Assembly (NCBI GenBank): GCA_964501915.1
Contig: CAZCVP010000122.1
Coordinates: 1-24,155 of the forward strand
Length of the DNA: 24,155 nt
Direction of reading: 5' to 3'
From: CAYFPX01 sp964501915
Lineage (GTDB): Bacteria; Myxococcota_A; UBA796; CAJQPC01
Shown: in pieces, positions 15,672 through 22,508 of the stretch
Layout: each line of letters starts with the position of its first letter
Position numbering within the stretch: position 1 is the stretch's first letter
Position numbers and translations under genes: made by a program
The notes under the pieces: generated by a model
What the model was told of the DNA's origin: nothing
Seen by the model: the letters and a program-made list of their open reading frames with translations, nothing else
The model's database searches: none

Positions 15672-16328
15672 TCACTCTGCGGGGGCGGACCAGCTCCCGA
15701 CGATCACGGCGACCGGGAGACGACCCCGCCCCTCCAGCTCCGGGAGCGCGAGTCGGACCCGGCTGGAGAACGAGAGCCGCGAGCCCGCCCCGGGTGGGGC
15801 CTCCGCGTCGCCGTCGTCCTCGAGGCGGCAGATGGTCGAGAGGCCATCGGAGCGGGGGATCACGTAGCGCAGCTCGTCGCCGCCGCCGGCCTGCCAGCGC
15901 AGCGGGCCGGCGGAGACCTCGACGAGCGGCGCCTCGGGGACCGCAGGCAGGGTGATCCGGCTCCCGTCGATCTCCACCTCGCAGGCCGTGCCGGGGTCGG
16001 GCGGGCCGGCGAAGAGGTGGTCCGTGACACCCGGGGCTGGCGAGGTCAGCGACAGCGCGACCTCGTCGCACCAGGCCTCGACAGTGCTGCCGCGGAGCGC
16101 GTGGCCGGCGAGGGGTGTCACCGGCTCCAGCACGGCGCAGCGGCCCAGGGGGATGCCGTGCCGATCGGCGGGCAGCACACCGCGGGCGGGCTCGATGGTC
16201 GTGACCTGGAGCCGGGCCCTCGACGCGGTCACGTCGATCGACAGGGTCACGCTGCCCGCCAGCAGGTGCTCCGCCGGCTCTTCGGAGGGCGCTCGGGCCG
16301 TGCAGGCCAGCAGCAGCAGCGAGGTCAC
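15672..16328 (-). CDS. Hypothetical lipoprotein
   Basis: This is a 218-residue protein I do not recognise. The signal peptide is only eight residues before the Cys (MTSLLLLAC), with no basic residue. No earlier in-frame start exists before a stop, and the ATG overlaps the stop of the phosphatase gene as ATGA, so the start is well fixed. The mature protein begins with an acidic/Pro stretch (TARAPSEEPAE) and then appears all-beta, with alternating hydrophobic residues (SVTLSIDVTASRARLQV). Cys at 94, 116, 145 and 199-region segments are sparse and no catalytic motif stands out. Translational coupling to the phosphatase is suggestive, but the two should lie on opposite sides of the membrane. Confidence 0.75.
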   Translation of the reverse strand: MTSLLLLACTARAPSEEPAEHLLAGSVTLSIDVTASRARLQVTTIEPARGVLPADRHGIPLGRCAVLEPVTPLAGHALRGSTVEAWCDEVALSLTSPAPGVTDHLFAGPPDPGTACEVEIDGSRITLPAVPEAPLVEVSAGPLRWQAGGGDELRYVIPRSDGLSTICRLEDDGDAEAPPGAGSRLSFSSRVRLALPELEGRGRLPVAVIVGSWSAPAE

Positions 16329-16783
16329 GGGGGTGGCAGGCGGTCGATGAAGGTCTCCACGCAGTGGCGCAGCTCGTCGCGACAGGACCGGAAGCGCCGA
16401 CGCCAGCCTCCGAGGGGGTCGTTGATCTCCACCAGGCCGCCGAAGGTGCCGAGGAGCATGATCTTCTCGTCGGCGTCGGGGAAGCGCTCACGCAGCTCCG
16501 CGGCGTGTCGGATCTCCATCACCAGGATGTGGTCGGCGACGGCGACCAGCTCCTCGGTCACCGGCTGGGCCTGGTGGTCCCGGATGTCGAGGCCGATCTC
16601 GGACATCACCTTGATGCTGTGCTTGTGGGCCGGTCGGTCGTGCAGGCCGAGGGTGGAGGCCGAGGCCGCGACGATCGGGCGGCGCCGCTCGCGGGCATAG
16701 GCCCTGGCGAGGCCCTCGGCCATCGGCGACCTGCAGATGTTGCCGGTGCACACGAACAGCAGGTTCCAGCCGATCGGGGTCAT
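16325..16783 (-). CDS. Low-molecular-weight protein tyrosine phosphatase
   Basis: This 152-residue cytoplasmic phosphatase removes phosphate from protein Tyr or Arg residues through a Cys-phosphate intermediate. The P-loop CTGNICRSP (12-20) matches CX5R(S/T), with nucleophile Cys12 and Arg18. The region HKHSIKVMSEIGLDIRDHQA (53-72) is typical of the LMW-PTP fold, as are ADHILVM (83-89) and the general-acid Asp-Pro at 122-123 (EINDPLGG). The length is normal. I chose the ATG at 16783 because it starts just before the first strand (WNLLFVCTGN); a longer form from 16873 would add 30 residues and run into the upstream lipoprotein gene. It is coupled by ATGA to the lipoprotein downstream. It could oppose a tyrosine or arginine kinase, but none is encoded nearby; both kinases in the window are Ser/Thr-type. 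Confidence 0.94.
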   Translation of the reverse strand: MTPIGWNLLFVCTGNICRSPMAEGLARAYARERRRPIVAASASTLGLHDRPAHKHSIKVMSEIGLDIRDHQAQPVTEELVAVADHILVMEIRHAAELRERFPDADEKIMLLGTFGGLVEINDPLGGWRRRFRSCRDELRHCVETFIDRLPPP

Positions 16784-16817
16784 GGTCGAGGTCCTGGCAT
16801 GCGGCCCTGCTATCCGA

Positions 16818-17672
16818 TCAGAGGACACGGCAGACGTTGGCCTGGCGCTCGCCGTCCAGGTAGTACTCGGCACAGCCGTCGCAGCGCTCCTGACCTTCGA
16901 AGACCAGCCGGGCCTGTTGGGCGCCGGCGAGCACGATCTCGCCCGCGGGCTCGACCAGGCAGCCGTCCCCGCTCACCGAGCCGGTGACGTGGAAGCCGCC
17001 GAGCTCCCCCAGGTCGACCCGGGCGTCGATGAGCACGACCTCGGTGCCATCCACCATCGTGCCCTCCCAGCGGCCCGTCAGGACCAGGCCCGACCAGGCC
17101 GCCTCCAGCTCGTCCTCGAAGCCGCGGGACCAGTAGCCCGACGCCTCCAGGGTGAGGTTGGCCTGGCTGGCCCGCACGAGCGCTTCGTCGTCTCCGTCCG
17201 TGTAGACGACCTCGCCCGAGAGCGCGATGCGATCGAAGGCGCGGTTGTCGACCTCGGAGGCGACCTCCAGGGCGAAGAGGTAGCTGTAGGTGGTCCAGCC
17301 GTCCTCGTAGTCCTCGTCTTCGGTGAAGGTGCCGTCCCAGTCGTAGCCGTCCTGGCTGCGGCAGCCGGACTTCCAGACCTGGGATCCGCCGCTCGCGGTC
17401 ACGTAGGGGCAGGTGCCCTGGTCGCTGACGTTCTCGCCCATCAGCACCTCGGTCCAGAGGTACAGGGGGAGGTTGCTGGCGGGCCAGACCCAGGTGAGGT
17501 CGGGCACCACGTGCTCCGCGGCGAACCAGGCGGACTGCGGCGTGTCGAAGACGTAGCCGGTGCCCGAGGCCAGCGGGTCGCCGAGGTCGATGTCCTCCAC
17601 CAACCAGGGATCCACCAGGTCCGTCTCGCCGTCGCAGGCGAGCATCCAGCTCAGCGCCAACATCCCGATCAT
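16818..17672 (-). CDS. Hypothetical lipoprotein
   Basis: This is a 284-residue protein of unknown function. The signal peptide has 12 residues before the Cys (MIGMLALSWMLAC) and no Lys or Arg; the start is forced because no in-frame start codon lies upstream. Asp follows the lipid Cys. The protein is acidic and aromatic-rich and looks all-beta. A Cys pair at about 110 and 119 (GTCPYV...KSGCRS) and a C-terminal cluster (GDGC, ERCDGC, NVC) suggest disulfides. The C-terminal CDGC could in principle bind metal, but no family is recognised. It is 34 bp upstream of the phosphatase gene and probably co-transcribed. The start lacks a Shine-Dalgarno and has TATCTT eight bases upstream. Confidence 0.75.
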   Translation of the reverse strand: MIGMLALSWMLACDGETDLVDPWLVEDIDLGDPLASGTGYVFDTPQSAWFAAEHVVPDLTWVWPASNLPLYLWTEVLMGENVSDQGTCPYVTASGGSQVWKSGCRSQDGYDWDGTFTEDEDYEDGWTTYSYLFALEVASEVDNRAFDRIALSGEVVYTDGDDEALVRASQANLTLEASGYWSRGFEDELEAAWSGLVLTGRWEGTMVDGTEVVLIDARVDLGELGGFHVTGSVSGDGCLVEPAGEIVLAGAQQARLVFEGQERCDGCAEYYLDGERQANVCRVL

Positions 17673-17680
17673 GGGCGGAG

Positions 17681-17688
17681 AAGATACT
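17681..17688. promoter_or_regulatory. Overlapping divergent -10-like elements
   Basis: AAGATACT is the only A/T-rich patch in the 23-bp space between two divergent starts. It gives TATCTT on the minus strand (17686-17681), eight bases from the ATG at 17672, and GATACT on the plus strand (17683-17688), seven bases from the GTG at 17696. The geometry repeats that at 7898-7905. No -35 boxes are evident. Confidence 0.42.
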
Positions 17689-17695
17689 TGGTCAG

Positions 17696-19462
17696 GTGCC
17701 GTTCGTCCTCTGCATCAGCGCAGCCCTCGCCGCGAGCCCGAGCCCCCCGAGCGCCGAGGAGGCTGCCGCCTTCGTCGACGCCGTCGTCGACGTCGTCGCC
17801 GACGGGCGGGCCAGCCGGACCTGGGCGGCGCGGACCTTCCGGCCCTGGGAGCTGGACGGGGCCAGCGCTTCGGTGCAGGTCGCCTGGCACACGGAGCTCG
17901 ATGCACACCTCGATCCGCAGGGCGACTGGACACTCCTGCTCGAGCGCCGGCCCCGCGTCGAGGGCACGATCCCCGGTCCGGACTACACCCGCGTCGTGCT
18001 CGAGGGCACCGGCTGGACGGTCAAGGTCCGCCGGCTGGACACCGAGCTCGTCGTCGAGGACCTCAGCCCCAGCGCCTGCGCCCTGTGCGCCGAGCCCGAG
18101 CGCTTCCTGCGCGATCTCTTCGCCCAGGTGGACGGCCGCGACGATGCGGCGATGCGGCTGCTGCCGGGGGCAGAGCTCGCGGTGCAGCCCTGGCTCGACG
18201 AGGAGGGCCCGGGCGATGTCCAGCGCTGGGCGCGAGCCCTGCAGAACCGCAACGCCAGGGCCGGGTACCTGTGGTGGCTGCTGCGGGAGGCCGAGGTGGA
18301 AGCCCTGGTGGCCGAGCGCCAGGTGCGGGTCCGCCTGGCCACCGGTCCCGAGGGGTGGACGGTCGTCTACCGCGACCACCGCTGGCAGGTGGACTACGCC
18401 ACCCTCCCGGAGGGCTCGGCCCTGCGCCTGGAGGGCGAGGACATCGCCCACTGGACCTCGATCGGCCAGGTGCGACGGGAGACGCTGCGGTACTGGCGGC
18501 CGACCTGGGCGCAGCGCAGCGAGGGATTGCTGGTCGACGAAGGGGCGCTGTTCGTCGCCGAGCGCCCGCTCCAGGGAGACCTCGTCACCTACCACCAGGA
18601 CATGGCTAGTCGTTGGGCGATGATCGCCCGGCTGGATCCCGAGACCGGCGAGGTCCTCGGCACCGTGGCGGCCCCCCGGGTGCCGATGAGCTTCTTCCTG
18701 CCGACCCACGGCTGGTGGGACTGGCTGGAGCTGGGCATCTCCCCGGACGGTTCCCTGCTCGCCGTGGGCATCCAGACCCGGCTCTGGGTCCTGGAGGTCG
18801 ACACGGGGCGGGTCCGGCTCTCGGCAACCCGGCTGCCGCGGGTCGTGTCCCTGGACTGGTCCAGCGACGGGCGGTGGCTGGTGGTCGGGGACATCTTCGG
18901 CAACGCCAGCCTCTACGAGACCGAGCGCCTGGAGAAGGTCGCCCAGGCGCGATCGTCCGGCCGCCCGCTCCACGGCTTCGCCTGGCTCGAAGGCGCCCTG
19001 CTGGCCGTCGACGAGGTCGGTGCGGTGCATCGCTACGAGCTTCCCGGTCTGCGCGGCCCGACGATGCTGGACCGGGCCTGCTGTGGCGCCGTGCGCGGTG
19101 TGGATCGCCTCCCGTCGACGGGCGAGGTCGTGGTTGGCTGCGCCGGGAGCTGTGACCCGGCCTGGATCTGGCGCTGGGACCCCAAGGCCCACGGCCCCCC
19201 CCAGGTGCTCGCCGATGCCCGGCTGCGGGGCTCATCGGGGGCCCTGGCGGCCGATCCATCGGGTCGCTTCCTGGTCGTGGCCCACCGGGGCGAAGGAGGC
19301 GCCATGGCGCTGTGGGACCTGCGGGACGAGCGCATCCTGGCGACCTTCTCGGAGCTCCCCCTCCGGCAGGTGAGCTGGTCGGGCGACGGCGACACGCTCT
19401 GGGGAGTCGACCTCGCGGGTCGCACCTGGCGCTTCGAAGTCGGTGAGCTCCTGGCGCGGTGA
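17696..19462 (+). CDS. Exported protein with WD40-like beta-propeller
   Basis: This 588-residue protein starts at GTG 17696. A short uncharged leader (MPFVLCISAALAAS) looks like a signal-peptidase-I signal; the Cys at 6 is not in a lipobox. Residues 20-275 form a helical and beta N-terminal region of unknown type, with CALC (128-131). Residues 280-585 show WD40-like blades: ISPDGSLLAVG (348-358) with LWVLEVDTG, LDWSSDGRWLVVGD (386-399), then similar strands near 430, 475, 520 (DPSGRFLVVAH) and 560 (WSGDGDTLWG). Such propellers are protein- or ligand-binding scaffolds; no enzyme residues are seen. It is divergent from the lipoprotein at 17672 with only 23 bp between, so the two probably share regulation. 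Confidence 0.82.
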   Translation: MPFVLCISAALAASPSPPSAEEAAAFVDAVVDVVADGRASRTWAARTFRPWELDGASASVQVAWHTELDAHLDPQGDWTLLLERRPRVEGTIPGPDYTRVVLEGTGWTVKVRRLDTELVVEDLSPSACALCAEPERFLRDLFAQVDGRDDAAMRLLPGAELAVQPWLDEEGPGDVQRWARALQNRNARAGYLWWLLREAEVEALVAERQVRVRLATGPEGWTVVYRDHRWQVDYATLPEGSALRLEGEDIAHWTSIGQVRRETLRYWRPTWAQRSEGLLVDEGALFVAERPLQGDLVTYHQDMASRWAMIARLDPETGEVLGTVAAPRVPMSFFLPTHGWWDWLELGISPDGSLLAVGIQTRLWVLEVDTGRVRLSATRLPRVVSLDWSSDGRWLVVGDIFGNASLYETERLEKVAQARSSGRPLHGFAWLEGALLAVDEVGAVHRYELPGLRGPTMLDRACCGAVRGVDRLPSTGEVVVGCAGSCDPAWIWRWDPKAHGPPQVLADARLRGSSGALAADPSGRFLVVAHRGEGGAMALWDLRDERILATFSELPLRQVSWSGDGDTLWGVDLAGRTWRFEVGELLAR

Positions 19463-19484
19463 GGCGACTCCCCCCAGACGGTGC

Positions 19485-19506
19485 TACGTTCCGGCCCCTC
19501 GGAGGA
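19485..19506 (+). promoter_or_regulatory. Possible -10 (TACGTT) and ribosome binding site
   Basis: TACGTT (19485-19490), preceded by GC, matches the GC-TACnnT seen at 207 and 11265. GGAGGA (19501-19506) is a strong Shine-Dalgarno five bases before the ATG at 19512. No -35 is recognisable. Confidence 0.45.
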
Positions 19507-19511
19507 CCCTG

Positions 19512-19683
19512 ATGCGTCGCGCTGGACTGCTGTTGACGGTGATGCTGGTCGGATGTCCGGCCTGCCGCTGTGCCGAAGAGGACTGCCCTGACTCGGGCCC
19601 GACCGACGACTCCGCCACGACCGACTCGGGCACCGGCCTGGTCACGGTGCCCGTCACGGTGGTCGGGCGCGGCGTGGTGACCT
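19512..19683 (+). CDS. FG-GAP/ASPIC lipoprotein, 5' part (left of the false gap)
   Basis: This is the N-terminal coding part of the gene that continues at 19800. The ATG follows a strong Shine-Dalgarno. The signal peptide MRRAGLLLTVMLVG ends in the lipobox LVGC (Cys15) and is one of only two in the window with Arg. The mature start is Cys-rich (PACRCAEEDC), followed by an acidic Ser/Thr linker (DSGPTDDSATTDSGTG). Reliable coding stops at 19683. From 19684 the sequence turns into almost pure C and G up to the Ns. Joining 19683 directly to 19800 keeps the frame and gives a 563-residue protein. Confidence 0.85.
19628..19683 (+). repeat. Left copy of a false direct repeat around the N gap
   Basis: This 56-base stretch reappears at 19744-19799 with no insertions or deletions. 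The first 11 bases and the last 19 bases are identical. In the middle 26 bases every difference turns the right-hand base into G or C. This is the true version, since it encodes a normal lipoprotein linker. Confidence 0.85.
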
Positions 19684-19799
19684 GTGCCGCCCCCCGGGGG
19701 CCCCGCCGCGCCCGCCCCCCCCCCCCCCCCNNNNNNNNNNCGCGGGCACCGGCCGGGGCCCGGGGCCGGGCAGGGGGGGGGGGCGCGGCGTGGTGACCT
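19684..19799. other. Assembly artefact: duplicated, degraded sequence with 10 Ns
   Basis: This stretch holds a C/G-only tail (19684-19730, ending in a long C run), ten Ns (19731-19740) and a degraded second copy (19741-19799) of 19625-19683. The two contig ends therefore overlap rather than being separated. Deleting the whole block leaves a clean in-frame gene. Confidence 0.85.
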
Positions 19800-21319
19800 C
19801 GCCCGACCCGGGCGCCCGGGTCAGCGAAGGCCCGATGCGCCTCGCCTCAGGCGGCGAGGACTGGCAGGAGCAGGCCGTGGACCCCGACGCCGCCACCCTG
19901 TCCAAGGGCCGCGGCGTCTCCGTCGCCGACTACGACGATGACGGACGGCTCGACATCTTCCTGCCCAACCTGGGCCCGGATCAGCTCTACCTCGGCCAGG
20001 GAGGTGGGGTGTGGGAGGACCACACGGACCCCGGCTGGCCGGCCGGCCTGGAGTTCACGACCGCGTCGGTCGCCGTGGACTTCGACGACGACGGCGACAT
20101 CGACCTGACCGCCGTGAACCGCGGTGGGGCCAACCGCCTCTGGGAGAACGACGGCTCCGGCAACTTCACCCGGCTCGAGGACATCGGCTGGAGCGAGACC
20201 GAGAACGGCACGACCGGAGCGAGCTGGGCCGACATCGACGGCGACGGCGACCTCGACGTGCTGCTCTTCGCCCACTTCGAGGCCCCGACGCCCGAGTGGA
20301 ACCCCGACGCCCCGGGCCCCGCGGACGACTCGGAGCTCTACCTCAACAACGGCGACGGCACCTTCACCGACATCTCCTACCTGATCCCCGAGGCGCTCCA
20401 CGGCGCCTACACCTACGCCGGCGGCTTCCACGACCTGGACCAGGACGGGGACCCGGACATGTTCTTCGTCAACGACCTCGGCAGCCTGCGCGAGGGCAAC
20501 TGGCTCCTGCGCAACGACTCCGTGGACGGTGAGCTGATCTTCACCGACGCCTCGGAGGAGACGGGCCTGGCGATGCGCATCTTCGGGATGGGCCTGGCGG
20601 TGGGCGAGATCAACGGCGACGGGCTGCCGGACATGGTGGCTGCGAGCTGGGACGACCTCGTGCTGCTGGAGTCCGTGCCCGACGGGACCTGGTTCAACTC
20701 CGCCGCCACCCGCGGCGTCGAGGCCGAGTACAACCTCCGCGACGTCGCCTGGGGCACCCAGTTCGCCGACATGGACAACGACGGGCGCGAGGACCTGCTG
20801 GTGCCCTTCGGCTACATCCGCGAGGAACACGAGGGCCTGGGCAACCCCGAGCGGCAGCCCGACGCGCTCTTCATCCAGCTCGAGGACGGCCGGTTCGAGC
20901 AGGTCGCCGAGGACTGGGGATTCGACCAGGACGGCATGAACCGGGGCCTGTCCACCGCCGATCTCAACGGCGACGGCTACCTCGACGTGGTCAAGCGCGA
21001 CGTCGTCGGGGACGCCACGATCCACACCAGCCGCTGCGGCAGCGCCGGGTGGCTGATGGTCCGCCTGGCCCAGCCGGCACCGAACGTCGACGCCATCGGC
21101 GCCACGGTCCAGCTCCGTGCCGCCGGCGTCACCCAGACGCGCTGGGTCCGCGCTGGGGGGACGAGCTACGCTAGCTCCGATCCCTTCGAGGTCCACTTCG
21201 GCCTCGGCGAGGCGGAGATGGTCGATCGCATCCTCGTGACGTGGCCGGACGGTTCGAAGTCCGTCGTCGAGGACGTGAGTGCCCGCCAGCGCTTGGAGAT
21301 CACCCGGACCCCGGAGTGA
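19790..21319 (+). CDS. FG-GAP/VCBS-repeat lipoprotein with ASPIC/UnbV domain, main part
   Basis: The open frame from 19790 (GTG, not the real start) carries the body of the lipoprotein begun at 19512. Seven calcium-loop repeats of the FG-GAP/VCBS type are visible: DYDDDGRLDIF, DFDDDGDIDLT, DIDGDGDLDVL, DLDQDGDPDMF, EINGDGLPDMV, DMDNDGREDLL and DLNGDGYLDVV, predicting a seven-bladed propeller. The last 90 residues (NVDAIGATVQLRAAGVTQTR, then FGLGEAEMVDRILVTWPDG) match the ASPIC/UnbV domain of CRTAC1-like proteins. The reconstructed protein is 563 residues, lipid-anchored and probably Ca2+-binding. A surface binding or adhesion role is likely but not proven. Its TGA overlaps the GTG start of the next gene. 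Confidence 0.92.
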   Translation: MVTSPDPGARVSEGPMRLASGGEDWQEQAVDPDAATLSKGRGVSVADYDDDGRLDIFLPNLGPDQLYLGQGGGVWEDHTDPGWPAGLEFTTASVAVDFDDDGDIDLTAVNRGGANRLWENDGSGNFTRLEDIGWSETENGTTGASWADIDGDGDLDVLLFAHFEAPTPEWNPDAPGPADDSELYLNNGDGTFTDISYLIPEALHGAYTYAGGFHDLDQDGDPDMFFVNDLGSLREGNWLLRNDSVDGELIFTDASEETGLAMRIFGMGLAVGEINGDGLPDMVAASWDDLVLLESVPDGTWFNSAATRGVEAEYNLRDVAWGTQFADMDNDGREDLLVPFGYIREEHEGLGNPERQPDALFIQLEDGRFEQVAEDWGFDQDGMNRGLSTADLNGDGYLDVVKRDVVGDATIHTSRCGSAGWLMVRLAQPAPNVDAIGATVQLRAAGVTQTRWVRAGGTSYASSDPFEVHFGLGEAEMVDRILVTWPDGSKSVVEDVSARQRLEITRTPE

Positions 21320-22507
21320 TCTGGCTGCTGGTGTCCTGTGCCTCCACGGGAGGTGACCCCCCGGTCGCCGCGGCGCCAAGCGCGGTGGTCGACGGGGGCT
21401 ACGTCCTGCTCCACACCTCGACGCCCCTGTTCCAGCGTCCCGACACCGAGGCCCACCGGGGTCGCCTGGGTCGGGCCCGCTCGGAGGACTTCCCGGCCGA
21501 GCTCTGGTCGGCCCGGGTGCTCGCCGAGAGCGAGGACTGGCTCCGTGTCGCGCCGGTCGCGAGGGCCCGGAGCGCGGCCCACTGGGCCGACCCGCCTGCG
21601 GTGTTCCAGGCCCTGGGCCTCGCGGTGTGGATCCCCGCCGAGGCGGCCCTCGACGTGGTGACGGAGCCCTTCGTCCAGGGGTGGCCCGACGGCTCCAACG
21701 CCGCCCTCGGTCCGGGCACGCCCGTCCTGGAGGGCCAGGCCCTGGTGCGGGCCGGTGAGGTGCGCATCGCGGTGAGCCTGCACGTCCCACCGGAGAGCCG
21801 GGGGAGGCGCTATCGGCCGGGCCCGGCCGAGGTGCCCCCCCCCCCCCCCCCGGGGCGGGCGGGCGACCCCCACCACCGCGACGGGCGCGGCGGCGGCGCG
21901 GGGCGGGCTCGCCGGCCGGCGGGCGTGGGGGGGGGGGGGGGGCGGGGGGGGGGGGCCGGGGGGGCCCCCCCCCCCCCCGGCCGGGTGGCTGGCGGTCGAC
22001 CAGCAGCTCGGCTTCGGGCGCGTCGGCGGCGAGGTGCTGGCTCGGGTCCCTCGGGCCGGCGTGCAGGGCCCCGCCACCCGGGTGCCGCTGGTCGAGGTGG
22101 TGCAGCAGGGGGAGACCACCTGGGGGGTGCTCGGCTCCCGCACCGCCCAGGTCCGCACGATCCTGGACCCGGAGCGCCTGCGAGACGGCGCGGGCTGGTC
22201 GGCCGCTCGCACGCGAGCCGTCGTGGCCGACTCCTGGGAGGGCTGGTGGGTCGTGTCCGAAGGGGCGGAGGTCCGCTGGGTCGACGGCACCCCGGCGGGT
22301 CGGGTGCGCTCCCGGGTGCGCTTCGACGTGCGACCCCAGCCGGGCCAGCAGGGTCTGTGCGTCTGGTGGCAGGACCTCGCCGGGCGCCTGGAGCCCTTGG
22401 GGGCGACCGCCCGGTGGTCCGCCCACGCCAGCGTCCTCGGTGAGCGCGGCCTCCAGCTCTGCTTCGACACCGACGCCGTGCAGCACGAGGTGCCGCCGGA
22501 GCGGTGA
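21316..22507 (+). pseudogene. Hypothetical lipoprotein, frame broken by a low-complexity artefact
   Basis: The gene starts at GTG 21316, within GTGA shared with the upstream stop. The signal peptide is seven residues (MIWLLVSC). The first reading frame runs well to about 21834 and contains GYVLLHTSTPLFQRPD and ARVLAESEDWLRVAPVARAR, reminiscent of bacterial SH3-like domains. After the C and G runs, a different frame carries natural-looking coding from about 21983 (GWLAVDQQLGFGRVGG) to the TGA at 22507. The second half again has SH3-like phrases (QQGETTWGVLG). Both halves continue without stops, so this is most likely one intact gene of about 390 residues damaged by sequencing or assembly rather than a true pseudogene. 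The function is unknown. Confidence 0.72.
21835..21978. other. Low-complexity C/G block, probable sequence error
   Basis: Runs of 17 C (21835-21851), 16 G (21927-21942), 12 G (21944-21955) and 14 C (21965-21978) surround a C/G-only interior with almost no A or T. It changes the reading frame of the lipoprotein gene. It looks like the artefact at 19684-19799 but without Ns. No biological reading of it gives a sensible protein. Confidence 0.75.
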
Positions 22508-22508
22508 G

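Noticed and set aside
19684..19730. A C-rich tract that could be read as a variable homopolymer switch (phase variation).
   Set aside because: The duplicate flank and the Ns show an assembly error at the join of two overlapping contig ends, not a genuine tract.
21246..21265. GGACGGTTCGAAGTCCGTCG looks like a tRNA T-arm with a stem.
   Set aside because: It lies in the ASPIC domain coding for WPDGSKSVV, and no acceptor, D or anticodon arms fit around it.
19847..22486. An 879-codon minus-strand open frame.
   Set aside because: It is antisense to the FG-GAP/ASPIC lipoprotein and the following lipoprotein. It crosses the C/G artefact and shows only low-complexity Pro/Arg/Gly sequence there.
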